A stretch of DNA of 8,308 nucleotides, from contig JAKBCD010000042.1 in assembly GCA_021808205.1 (NCBI GenBank), forward strand, positions 1 to 8,308. The letters run 5' to 3'. Under the pieces are notes generated by a model, which saw nothing but the letters and a program-made list of their open reading frames with translations, was not told the DNA's origin and searched no databases. The position numbers and the translations under genes were made by a program. Of the stretch, positions 1 to 6,390 are shown piece after piece (positions within the stretch are counted from its first letter, which is position 1; each line of letters starts with the position of its first letter). The DNA is from Pseudomonadota bacterium. Its GTDB lineage: Bacteria; Pseudomonadota; Alphaproteobacteria; Acetobacterales; Acetobacteraceae.

Positions 1-1
1 C

Positions 2-799
2 ATCTACCACGCCGGGAACTTTGCCGACGTGATGAAGCACGCCCTGCTGCTGCGCCTGCTGGCCGCCATGCAGCGCAAGCCCAAGCCCTTTCTGGTGCTG
101 GATACCCATGCCGGCATCGGCCGGTACGACGTGACCAGCGAGCAGGCCGAGAAAACCGGCGAATGGCGGGAGGGTATCGGCAAGATTCTGGAAACCCCGC
201 CGTCCGCTCTGGCTGAGTATGTGGCAACAGTGAAGCGCCTTGGCCTCTATCCAGGCTCCCCGGTTTTCACCGCCGAGGCGCTGCGCCCGCAGGACCGTCT
301 GGTGGCCTGCGAACTTCACCCGGAGGACGCCGCGACGTTGCGCCGGACCATGCGCCTGTACGAAAACGCCGCAATGCATGAGCGCGATGGCTACGAGGCC
401 CTGGGCGCGTTTCTGCCGCCGCCGGAAAAACGCGCTTTGGTGCTCATCGACCCACCTTTCGAGCGCACGGACGAATTTTCCGCCGCTGCCGCTACCCTTG
501 CCAAAGCCTGGAAAAAATTTCCCTCTGGCGTGTATGTCATTTGGTATCCCATCAAGCACCGCGCCCCGGTGCGGCATTTTTTTGAGGCGTTGAAACTGGC
601 CGGCATTAAGGATGTCATCGCCGCCGAGCTGCTGCGCCGGCCGGACACGGACCCCACGAAGCTGAACGGGGCGGGGTTAGGAATCATCAATCCGCCTTAT
701 GGGTTTGAGGCCGAGGCGGCCCCCATTCTCGCCGCCTGCTTGGAAGCGTTTGGCGAAGCCGGGGCCAGTGCTGGCATTGAAAGGATCATCAGTGAATAA
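2..799 (+). CDS. rlmJ: 23S rRNA (adenine(2030)-N6)-methyltransferase RlmJ, 5' end missing
   Basis: This gene encodes a SAM-dependent methyltransferase that methylates N6 of A2030 in 23S rRNA. The frame is open from base 2 and begins with IYHAGNFADVMKH, the RlmJ N-terminal signature; by comparison with remembered E. coli RlmJ only about five residues are missing. The SAM-binding motif I (LDTHAGIGRYD) lies near visible residue 30. A SPVFTAEALRPQDRL / CELHP segment follows, then the N6-adenine methyltransferase catalytic motif DPPFE at visible residues 150-154, with Asp150 as the expected catalytic acid. The C-terminal INPPYGFE block is also typical. The visible 265 residues are close to the full family length of about 280. 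The stop codon (797-799) overlaps the gpsA start by 8 bases, so the two genes are probably translationally coupled. The internal GTG (29) or ATG (32) would cut off conserved residues and is not the real start. Confidence 0.95.
   Translation: MYHAGNFADVMKHALLLRLLAAMQRKPKPFLVLDTHAGIGRYDVTSEQAEKTGEWREGIGKILETPPSALAEYVATVKRLGLYPGSPVFTAEALRPQDRLVACELHPEDAATLRRTMRLYENAAMHERDGYEALGAFLPPPEKRALVLIDPPFERTDEFSAAAATLAKAWKKFPSGVYVIWYPIKHRAPVRHFFEALKLAGIKDVIAAELLRRPDTDPTKLNGAGLGIINPPYGFEAEAAPILAACLEAFGEAGASAGIERIISE
779..785 (+). promoter_or_regulatory. Ribosome binding site of gpsA
   Basis: GAAAGGA lies 6 bases before the GTG at 792 and inside the 3' end of rlmJ. It supports GTG 792 as the gpsA start rather than the longer open frame reaching back to 699, whose extra residues are only rlmJ read in another frame. 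Confidence 0.75.
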
Positions 800-1739
800 A
801 TCCATCGCGGTGATCGGCGCCGGGGCCTGGGGCACGGCTTTGGCGGTTTTGTTCGCCAGGGCGGGGCGCGATGTCACGCTCTGGGCGCGGGATGCGCAAA
901 AAGCCGAAACCATGCGGCAAGCAAGGGAAAACCCCCGTTTGCCCGGCGCTTATTTTCCGCCCGGCCTGCGCGTCACGGCTGAGATGCCGGTGGCGGATAT
1001 TCTGGTCGTCGCCGTGCCGATGCAGCATCTGCGCGGCGTGCTGCCTAGCTTATCGGATGCGCCCTTGGTGCTGTGCTGCAAGGGGCTGGAGACCGGCACG
1101 CATCTGCTGCCGCCGGAAATCGTCACCAGCCCTTGCGCCATCCTCACCGGGCCGAATTTCGCGCATGAGATTGCCGCCGGGTTGCCCGCCGCCGCCGTGC
1201 TCGCCACGCCAGACGCCGCTTTGCGGGCGAATCTCATCAAAGCCCTGCATACGCCCAGCTTCCGGCTCTATGGCTCGCCGGACAGTACAGGTGCGGCCCT
1301 GGGCGGGGCGGCAAAAAACGTCATCGCCATCGCCGCCGGGGTGGTGATGGGGGCGGGGCTGGGGGAGAATGCGCGCGCCGCGCTCATCACCCGCGGCCTC
1401 GCGGAAATTGCGCGGCTGGCGGCGGCTTTGGGCGGCAGGCCGGAAACCATCTCCGGCCTCTCCGGCCTGGGAGATTTGCTGCTTACCTGCACGGGGGCCA
1501 GCAGCCGCAATTACTCGCTGGGCTTTTTGCTGGGGCAAGGGCAAAGCCTGGCGGAGATTCTCGGCGGGCGCTCGGCTGTGACCGAGGGTGTGATGACCGC
1601 GCCCGCCCTGCTGGCCAGGGCGGCAGAGGCGGGGGTAGAGATGCCCATAACCCAGGCCGTGACAAAGCTGCTTGCCGGTGAAATGAATGTACCGCAAACC
1701 ATGACGGCGCTGATGAGCCGTGCCCTGAAGGACGAATGA
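792..1739 (+). CDS. gpsA: NAD(P)H-dependent glycerol-3-phosphate dehydrogenase GpsA
   Basis: This cytosolic enzyme reduces dihydroxyacetone phosphate to sn-glycerol-3-phosphate, the backbone precursor of phospholipids. The 315-residue protein starts at GTG 792, which puts the Rossmann motif GAGAWG at residues 9-14 as expected for the family. Other family blocks are VAVPMQHLR (about 73-81), the CKGLE segment (96-100), LTGPNFAHEIAAG (118-130), and GGAAKNVIAIAAG starting at 171, whose Lys175 is the conserved catalytic lysine. Also present are ENARAALITRGLAE, the SGLSGLGDLLLTCT block, and the VTEG / MPI blocks near the C-terminus. The length is slightly below the usual 320-340. The gene overlaps rlmJ by 8 bases and shares ATGA with the following TPR gene, so it sits inside a compact operon. 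No promoter of its own is visible. Confidence 0.97.
   Translation: MNKSIAVIGAGAWGTALAVLFARAGRDVTLWARDAQKAETMRQARENPRLPGAYFPPGLRVTAEMPVADILVVAVPMQHLRGVLPSLSDAPLVLCCKGLETGTHLLPPEIVTSPCAILTGPNFAHEIAAGLPAAAVLATPDAALRANLIKALHTPSFRLYGSPDSTGAALGGAAKNVIAIAAGVVMGAGLGENARAALITRGLAEIARLAAALGGRPETISGLSGLGDLLLTCTGASSRNYSLGFLLGQGQSLAEILGGRSAVTEGVMTAPALLARAAEAGVEMPITQAVTKLLAGEMNVPQTMTALMSRALKDE
1728..1732 (+). promoter_or_regulatory. Ribosome binding site of the TPR gene
   Basis: AAGGA at the very end of gpsA lies 3 bases from the ATG at 1736 and 6 bases from the second ATG at 1739. The second spacing is much better, so ATG 1739 is preferred as the start of the TPR gene. Confidence 0.6.
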
Positions 1740-3664
1740 TGCGGCGTTACGCCCTTGCCTGCCTGGCCTTATGTCTCGCGGTATCTCCGGCGCTGGCGGA
1801 TACGCCGTCTCCCGCCTCTGCCTGCGAAAGCCACAACCCCGCGCGGGAGGTGGCCGGGTGCGGCGCAATTCTCGCCGCCGGGCAGGATATGGAGGCGCTG
1901 GATTTCGAGGCCTATAACAACCGCGCCCTGGCTGAATTACAGCTGCACCAGCCCCAGGCGGCGCTGGCGGATGCACAGGCGGGCATTGCTCTGAACCCCG
2001 GCAATGGGCGCATCTACCTCACCCTGGCGCGCGCTTATCTGGCCTTGCGCCAGCCCCAGCAGGCGCTGGACGCGGTAAACCAGGCCGAGGCGCTGATTCC
2101 GGACAACCCGGCGCCGCTGATTCTGCGCGGCGAGATCGAGCTTCTGGGTGGGGATTGGCAGGGGGATGTGGCGGACCAGAACGCCGCCCTGGCCCACGAC
2201 CCGCGCAGCGGGGAGGCGCTGCTGAACCGTGCCCTGGCGGAGCTTGCCGGTGGTGGCGATGCTGCGGCGCTGGCGGATGCCGCCGCCGCTGCCGCCCTTG
2301 GCAGCACAGACCCGCGCCTGCATTTGGTGCGCGGGCTGGCCGATGCCGCCACCGGCGACTGGCAAGGCGCGCTGGCCGAGGAAAACGCGCTGCTGGCCGC
2401 ACAGCCGGGTAACGGGCTTGGACTTGCCGCAAGGTCTGAGGCGGAGGCGCATCTGGGCCAGCTTGCCGCCGCCCTGGCCGACGCCAGCCAGGCCATAACC
2501 GCCTTGCCTTATGCGGCGGGGCCGTATGTGGACCGTGCGTTCGTTGAACTGCAGATGGGCAAATTTCCTGAGGCTCTGGCCGATGCCGCCACGGCGCTGC
2601 GGCAAAACCCGCATGACGCCGCCGCCTACACCAACAAGGCCCTGGCCGAGGCCGCGCTGGAACGCCCGGCCGCCGCGCTGGCCGATGCCGGGCAGGCCGT
2701 GGCGCTGATGCCAGACGATGCCGCGGCCTATGACGCGCGCGCCACCGCTGAGGCAATGAACAACGACCTTGCCGCCGCGCTGGCCGATGAAAGCCAGGCC
2801 ATTAAGCTCGCCCCCGGTGAGCCGGCTTATTACCAGAAGCGCGCGTTGATCGAGCTTCACCAGAGCCAGCCGGAGCCCGCCCTGGCGGATATGGCCAGCG
2901 CCATTGCCTTTGCGCCCGGCGATCTGCGCCTGCGGATGCAGCGCGCCGGGGTGGAAGACGCGCTGAACCAGATTGCCGCCGAAATTTCGGATTTAACGGT
3001 GGTGGTGAACAATGCCGGCCAGGACGAGGATTTGCTCTACCAGGCGCTGCTGCTGCGGGCCGGGGCGTATAAGCGGAACGGCCAGGCGGCGCTGGCCATG
3101 GCGGATGCGGCGCGCGCCATCACGCTGAAACCGGCAGCGCCGCAGGCTTATGCGATGCGCGCCACGCTGGAACAGGCGCAGCCTGATGCCGCCATTGCCG
3201 ATGACAGCAAGGCCATTGCGCTCGACCCCAAATTCCTGCCCGCTTACGAGGACCGCGCCGTGGCCTATGGTAGCCTGCATCACTATGCCGAGGCCGCGGC
3301 GGACGAAGCCCGCATTTTGCAGATGCAGCCAAATTCGGCGGGGGATTTGAATAACCGCTGCTGGTTTCTGGCGCTGGACGGCAAGCCTGCCCAGGCGCTG
3401 GGCTATTGCCAGAAATCTCTCAGCCTTGACCCCACCAACGCCGCGACGCTGGATTCCACCGGCTTTGTTTATCTGAAGTTGAAGAACGAGACTCAGGCCA
3501 TCAACTATTACACCCAGGCGCTGAAGGCGGCCCCCACGCTCGCAACCTCGCTTTATGGCCGCGGCCTGGCCGAGCAGGCCGCTGGAGACCAGGCCGCGGC
3601 CGCCGCCGACATGGCGCTGGCCCGGCGGTATGATGGGAATATCGAACAGGATTTCGGGAGTTGA
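1739..3664 (+). CDS. Exported tetratricopeptide-repeat protein with about 17 TPR units
   Basis: The predicted protein has 641 residues. It begins with a Sec signal peptide (MRRYA, then a hydrophobic stretch, then SPALA|DT, with cleavage expected after residue 20), so it should be periplasmic or surface-located. A short linker with two cysteines (ACES..., GCGA) follows; the pair could form a disulfide. From about residue 59 to 634 the protein is a nearly continuous TPR solenoid of about 17 units of about 34 residues. Many units share an ALADA...A(I/L)...P core. Unit 15 carries the NNRCWFLAL...GYCQKSLSLDP form seen in other proteobacterial TPR proteins. Composition is extremely alanine-rich. 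No enzymatic domain is visible, so the likely role is protein-protein scaffolding in the envelope; the partner is unknown. The gene overlaps gpsA by one base from this start (four from ATG 1736) and is followed within 2 bases by the GFA-domain gene. Confidence 0.9.
   Translation: MRRYALACLALCLAVSPALADTPSPASACESHNPAREVAGCGAILAAGQDMEALDFEAYNNRALAELQLHQPQAALADAQAGIALNPGNGRIYLTLARAYLALRQPQQALDAVNQAEALIPDNPAPLILRGEIELLGGDWQGDVADQNAALAHDPRSGEALLNRALAELAGGGDAAALADAAAAAALGSTDPRLHLVRGLADAATGDWQGALAEENALLAAQPGNGLGLAARSEAEAHLGQLAAALADASQAITALPYAAGPYVDRAFVELQMGKFPEALADAATALRQNPHDAAAYTNKALAEAALERPAAALADAGQAVALMPDDAAAYDARATAEAMNNDLAAALADESQAIKLAPGEPAYYQKRALIELHQSQPEPALADMASAIAFAPGDLRLRMQRAGVEDALNQIAAEISDLTVVVNNAGQDEDLLYQALLLRAGAYKRNGQAALAMADAARAITLKPAAPQAYAMRATLEQAQPDAAIADDSKAIALDPKFLPAYEDRAVAYGSLHHYAEAAADEARILQMQPNSAGDLNNRCWFLALDGKPAQALGYCQKSLSLDPTNAATLDSTGFVYLKLKNETQAINYYTQALKAAPTLATSLYGRGLAEQAAGDQAAAAADMALARRYDGNIEQDFGS
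1913..3640 (+). repeat. Tandem TPR-encoding repeat array (about 17 units of about 102 bp)
   Basis: The translated region divides into about 17 consecutive blocks averaging 33.9 residues, each with the TPR helix-turn-helix pattern. The units are diverged in protein sequence, but short DNA words such as GCTGGCCGATGCCG and GCGCTGGCGGATGC recur at similar phases, for example near 2338, 2577 and 2679. Unit 11 (around residues 400-434, with AEISDLTVVVNN) is the most degenerate, and unit 13 is about two residues short. This is a coding repeat, not a mobile or CRISPR-type repeat. Confidence 0.8.
3656..3660 (+). promoter_or_regulatory. Ribosome binding site of the GFA-domain gene
   Basis: GGGAG at the end of the TPR gene lies 6 bases before ATG 3667. 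This favours ATG 3667 over the in-frame TTG at 3661, which would leave no spacer at all. Confidence 0.65.
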
Positions 3665-3666
3665 GC

Positions 3667-4083
3667 ATGAGCCAGGGTTTTACCGGCGGGTGTTTGTGCG
3701 GGGTGGTCCGTTATGAGGTAAAAGGCGCGCCCGTGGCCATGCGGCTCTGCTATTGCCGGGTGTGCCAATATTTTGCTTGCGGTGGTCCGGCGGCGAACCT
3801 GCAGTTGCGCGCGGCGGATGTTTCCCTCAGCGGGCCGTTGAAGGACTATCGCTCCCAGGCCGATAGCGGCAACAGCATGTGCCGCCGCTTCTGCGCCGAA
3901 TGCGGCACCCAGGTTGCCAGCACCTCCTCCGGCCGGCCGGATTTGCTGGTGCTGCGCGCCGGCACGCTGGATGACCCAGCGGGGTTTCATCCGCAAGCCG
4001 CCATCTGGGTTTCCCGCGCGCCGGCATGGGTGTGCATGGACCCTGAGTTGCCGAATTTTGCAGAACAGCCGCCCCCGCGCTGA
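3667..4083 (+). CDS. GFA (glutathione-dependent formaldehyde-activating enzyme)/CENP-V-fold zinc protein
   Basis: The protein has 138 residues and belongs to the GFA/CENP-V superfamily of small zinc-binding beta proteins. The diagnostic cysteine pattern is complete: GGCLCGVVRYEV at the N-terminus (Cys9, Cys11), CYCRVCQ (Cys28, Cys30, Cys33) and FCAECGT (Cys76, Cys79). These are the structural and exchangeable zinc ligands of the fold. There is no signal peptide, so it should be cytosolic. Members are often annotated as formaldehyde-activating, but most have no proven substrate, and nothing nearby (no glutathione-dependent formaldehyde dehydrogenase) supports formaldehyde metabolism here. The gene starts 2 bases after the TPR stop. 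Its 3' end overlaps the proposed start of the downstream membrane glycosyltransferase-like gene in another frame, indicating cotranscription. Confidence 0.88.
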   Translation: MSQGFTGGCLCGVVRYEVKGAPVAMRLCYCRVCQYFACGGPAANLQLRAADVSLSGPLKDYRSQADSGNSMCRRFCAECGTQVASTSSGRPDLLVLRAGTLDDPAGFHPQAAIWVSRAPAWVCMDPELPNFAEQPPPR

Positions 4084-5416
4084 AGCCTGGGTCTGGCCTG
4101 CCGCTGCTGCCGTGCTGCTGCTGGCGGCGTGGCTGCGCGGCCCGGAATATGACGAAGCCTATTAAATTTTTCTGACCGCGGGGCACGCCCGCCCGGCCTG
4201 GCCGCGGGGCGTGTTTACCGCTGGTGCCGTGCGCGGGCTTTACCACGGCCATGCCTCGTTCTGGCGGATTGCACGGGATTTGCGCCAGGGTGATGTGCAC
4301 CCGCCGCTGTATTTCTGGGCGCTGGAGCTATGGCGCCGCGCGGCGGGGCCGGGCTGGTTCACCGCCCGGCTGCTTTCCGTGGGGTTCACGCTGGCGGGGC
4401 TGGCCGGGCTTTCGCGCATCGCCCGGTTTTGCCGCCTGCCGGCGCTGCCGGTGCTGGCGCTGGCCCTGCTCTCCTACGGGTTTTGCTACACCGGCATTTT
4501 GGCCCGGCCTTATGCGCTGGTGCAGGCGTTGAACATCTGGGGCGTTTATTTTGCCCTGCGCGCCAAGCGCGAGCCGGGTGCCGCCTGGGCCGCCGGGCTG
4601 TGTTTTGGCGCCGCCGTATTCTCTGATTATCTGGCCGTTTTCACCAGCGTCGCGATGCTGGCCTGGCTTTGCTGGCGCAACGGGCGGCGCGGGCTGTTGG
4701 CCCTGGCGGCCATGCTGCCGTTTCTTGGCCTCTGCGCCTGGTTTTTTCTGGCCCAGCATGGTTCCCGCAACGGGCAGTTTCCGGCCTTCGCCTGGGGGCC
4801 AGCCCTGGCCGGGTTGTTGCGCGATGGCGGGGCGGCACTGTTTGGCGGGCTGCCGCTTTACGCCGGGCGCCTGGGAGGTGTGGTGGCGGCCTTGCTGGGG
4901 CTGCTGGCGCTGGCGGGCGTTGGCTTTGCAGCCAAACAGGCCCAGGGCAGGGGGCTTTTGGCGCTGGCCGCCGCCACGCCCGCTGGGCTGCTGGCGCTGG
5001 GGCTGGTGTTTCGCACCACGCCCATTGAAATCCGCTATCTGGCATTTGCCCTGCCCTGGGTGGCGCTGGCCATTGCCCCGGCGCTGCCACGGGCGGTGCT
5101 GGTACTGTGGTTGAGTGTTGGCGCCGCCGCCGTGGCGGGGCTGATGCTCGCCCCCGCCACCATGCAGCCGCAGGGGCGCGCGGCACACCTTGCCGCCGCC
5201 TACCCTGGCGCGCTGGTGGCGCTGCCCTATGGCAATGACGGTGTGGGCGTGCCCGGCCCCTTTATTGCGGCGGCGCCCGATGCCATGCGCATTCTGCTGC
5301 TGCGCCCTGGCGAGGCGGTTCCGCCGGGCAGCGTGCGCGTGGCCATCCGCGCCGATGATAAAAGCCGCGCGATGGCGGCGGTTATGAACTGCCCCGGCCT
5401 GGTTTGCGGGCCTTAG
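4058..5416 (+). pseudogene. GT-C-type integral membrane glycosyltransferase-like gene interrupted by an in-frame TAA
   Basis: The frame from TTG 4058 encodes a basic N-terminus, a first membrane helix (WPAAAAVLLLAAWL) and the motif PEYDEAY. It then meets TAA at 4163-4165 and continues in the same frame without another stop to 5416. The two parts join as DEAY-stop-IFLTAGHARPAWP and, further on, GDVHPPLYFW. The acidic DE in the first external loop and the D-HPPLY motif are hallmarks of GT39/ArnT/PMT_2-like polyprenyl-phosphate-sugar glycosyltransferases. About nine hydrophobic segments and a soluble C-terminal tail of about 90 residues follow. A single change in a TAC or TAT codon would explain the stop. 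Restart at GTG 4211 is possible but has no good ribosome binding site and would lose the first helix and acidic loop. The TTG start is inferred: it overlaps the GFA gene by 26 bases and lacks a strong Shine-Dalgarno sequence. A sequencing error cannot be excluded. Donor and acceptor are unknown. Confidence 0.72.
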
Positions 5417-5422
5417 CGCGGC

Positions 5423-6277
5423 TTATGGGCCGCCGGTGAGGCTTTGCAGGGAAAGCCCGGCTTTTTGGAGATTACTGGCCACTGTGTCTGTTTCCGCGTG
5501 CACGGAGGCGTTGTAGTCATGCCCGGGGGCCAGATGCTGGCTCAGCACGAAATCCGGCCGGGGGCGCGTGTTGATATACAGCGCCACCTGAAAGGCCTGT
5601 TGCGGGGTAAGGTGCGGGTTGCCGAGCGGCATGTTGCCCTTCACCCATGTTGCCAGCTTGACGATATTGGCGAGCCCCGCCCCGGCATTGAAACTCTTTG
5701 GCCCCCACAGGGGCGGAAAGCTGCCCAACCCGGCGCCATCCGTGCCATGGCAGGCGGCGCAATTGGCCGTGAAAACCGTTTGCCCGGCGGTTACATCAGC
5801 CGGGGTGGCGGCTTTCAGCATGGCGGGGTAAGGGCTTGGGTTGGAGGGTGCGGGCGGGGTTGCAATCGGCTGGCCCTTGTCCAGCCAGTTTATGTAGGCG
5901 GCCATGTCCACCACCACCGGGCTGTCTGTGCTGGGGCGCATACCGTTCATGCTGCGCATGAAACAATTCGCGATGCGGTCTTCCAGCGTGATCACAGCAC
6001 CTTCGCGTTTTGAGTACGCGGGAAACTTGCTGGCGGTTTCATGAAAATTGCCGGGGGCTGAGGTGTCGCCCGCATTGATATGGCACGAGCTGCAATTGAG
6101 CGCATTGCCCACGTAGGGCTTTGCCTCCGTGCTGCCGCTGCTGTTCATCATCATGTCATGCCCGCGCTGAATGGCCTGGCCGAGCGGCCCGGGCGGCAGG
6201 CCCTGCAAGGTTTGGGCGGCGGCAAGCTCCGGCGCGGCAAAGCATGTGGCGAGCAAGGCAGCGCGAACAATTTTCAT
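5423..6277 (-). CDS. Dihaem cytochrome c of the thiosulfate dehydrogenase (TsdA) type
   Basis: The protein has 284 residues with a signal peptide (MKIVRAALLATCFAAPELAAA, cleavage near residues 21-22), so it should act in the periplasm. There are two haem c sites: CSSCH at 62-66 and CAACH at 173-177. Between them the block ITLEDRIANCFMRSMNG matches TsdA, where the cysteine (Cys105 here) is the unusual axial ligand of the active-site haem. After haem 2, VKGNMPLG supplies Met216 as the probable second-haem ligand. TsdA enzymes join two thiosulfates to tetrathionate or run the reverse reaction. The C-terminal 40 or so residues after RPRPDF do not look like the usual TsdA ending, so substrate is less certain than fold. 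A GGAG at 6285-6288 lies 7 bases before the ATG. No tsdB partner is seen. The stop faces the glycosyltransferase-like gene stop 6 bp away. Confidence 0.82.
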   Translation of the reverse strand: MKIVRAALLATCFAAPELAAAQTLQGLPPGPLGQAIQRGHDMMMNSSGSTEAKPYVGNALNCSSCHINAGDTSAPGNFHETASKFPAYSKREGAVITLEDRIANCFMRSMNGMRPSTDSPVVVDMAAYINWLDKGQPIATPPAPSNPSPYPAMLKAATPADVTAGQTVFTANCAACHGTDGAGLGSFPPLWGPKSFNAGAGLANIVKLATWVKGNMPLGNPHLTPQQAFQVALYINTRPRPDFVLSQHLAPGHDYNASVHAETDTVASNLQKAGLSLQSLTGGP

Positions 6278-6284
6278 GGGGCGG

Positions 6285-6288
6285 CTCC
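6285..6288 (-). promoter_or_regulatory. Ribosome binding site of the dihaem cytochrome gene
   Basis: On the minus strand this reads GGAG, 7 bases upstream of the ATG at 6277. It supports that start, which also begins directly with a good signal peptide. Confidence 0.65.
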
Positions 6289-6295
6289 GGGCGGT

Positions 6296-6334
6296 TTAGT
6301 TGTTTATGGTATAATTATATTATTATACAACTAA
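6296..6334. promoter_or_regulatory. Nested dyads over the cytochrome promoter, candidate operator
   Basis: An outer inverted repeat has perfect 8-base arms, TTAGTTGT at 6296-6303 and ACAACTAA at 6327-6334. Inside it lies a 20-base palindrome with arms GTATAAT (6309-6315) and ATTATAC (6322-6328), broken by only one mismatched pair (6316/6321). The inner palindrome covers both candidate -10 boxes, which is where a dimeric repressor would block RNA polymerase. I do not recognise the regulator family from the sequence, and no regulator gene is in the window. Confidence 0.5.
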
Positions 6335-6351
6335 TATTTCCACCAAATCAA
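6314..6351 (-). promoter_or_regulatory. Two overlapping sigma70-like promoters for the cytochrome gene
   Basis: In the 113-bp gap between lldD and the cytochrome gene, the minus strand shows two consensus -10 boxes. One is TATAAT at 6319-6314 with TGGAAA at 6342-6337 as its -35 and a 17-base spacer. The other is TATAAT at 6327-6322 with TTGATT at 6351-6346 and an 18-base spacer. Both -10 boxes are perfect and each -35 is a four-of-six match. Either would give a short leader of roughly 30-40 bases before the ATG at 6277. The strong AT content contrasts with the GC-rich genes on both sides. AT-rich DNA makes chance -10 matches more likely, so which box is used is not decided. Confidence 0.6.
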
Positions 6352-6390
6352 TAAATTTTGGAATATTATTCTTGTCGCTGCGCGGCGCGA

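Noticed and set aside
1739..1800. Lipoprotein signal in the TPR protein (cysteines at residues 8 and 12)
   Set aside because: The residues before the cysteines do not form a lipobox and they sit too early in the hydrophobic core. A normal cleavage site after ALA at residue 20 fits better.
1050..2860. Long minus-strand open frames opposite gpsA and the TPR gene (1050-1976 and 1937-2860)
   Set aside because: They are shadows of GC-rich coding DNA. The peptides are Arg/Gly/Gln/Pro-rich, show no recognisable domain, and lie opposite genes with clear family motifs.
4163..4172. Possible programmed frameshift or slippery site at the TAAATTTTT run
   Set aside because: The open frame before and after the stop is the same, so no frameshift is needed, and the run lies after the stop and out of phase with a slippery heptamer.
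4328..5188. 286-residue minus-strand frame opposite the glycosyltransferase-like gene
   Set aside because: Low-complexity Gln/Gly/Pro/Arg peptide antisense to a clear multi-helix membrane protein frame, with no start-site support.
5418..5433. Stem-loop GCGGC/GCCGC between the convergent stops as a bidirectional terminator
   Set aside because: The stem is only 5 bp and there is no T-rich tract on either strand. In DNA this GC-rich such stems are common by chance.
6310..6315. Plus-strand TATAAT as a divergent promoter
   Set aside because: No acceptable -35 lies 16-18 bases upstream (the region is GC-rich) and there is no plus-strand gene downstream. It arises from the palindrome.
6375..6390. 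GC-rich hairpin directly after the lldD stop as a terminator
   Set aside because: Only a short TCGC/GCGA stem forms cleanly, and the sequence after it on the minus strand (CAAGAATAATATT) is not a T run.
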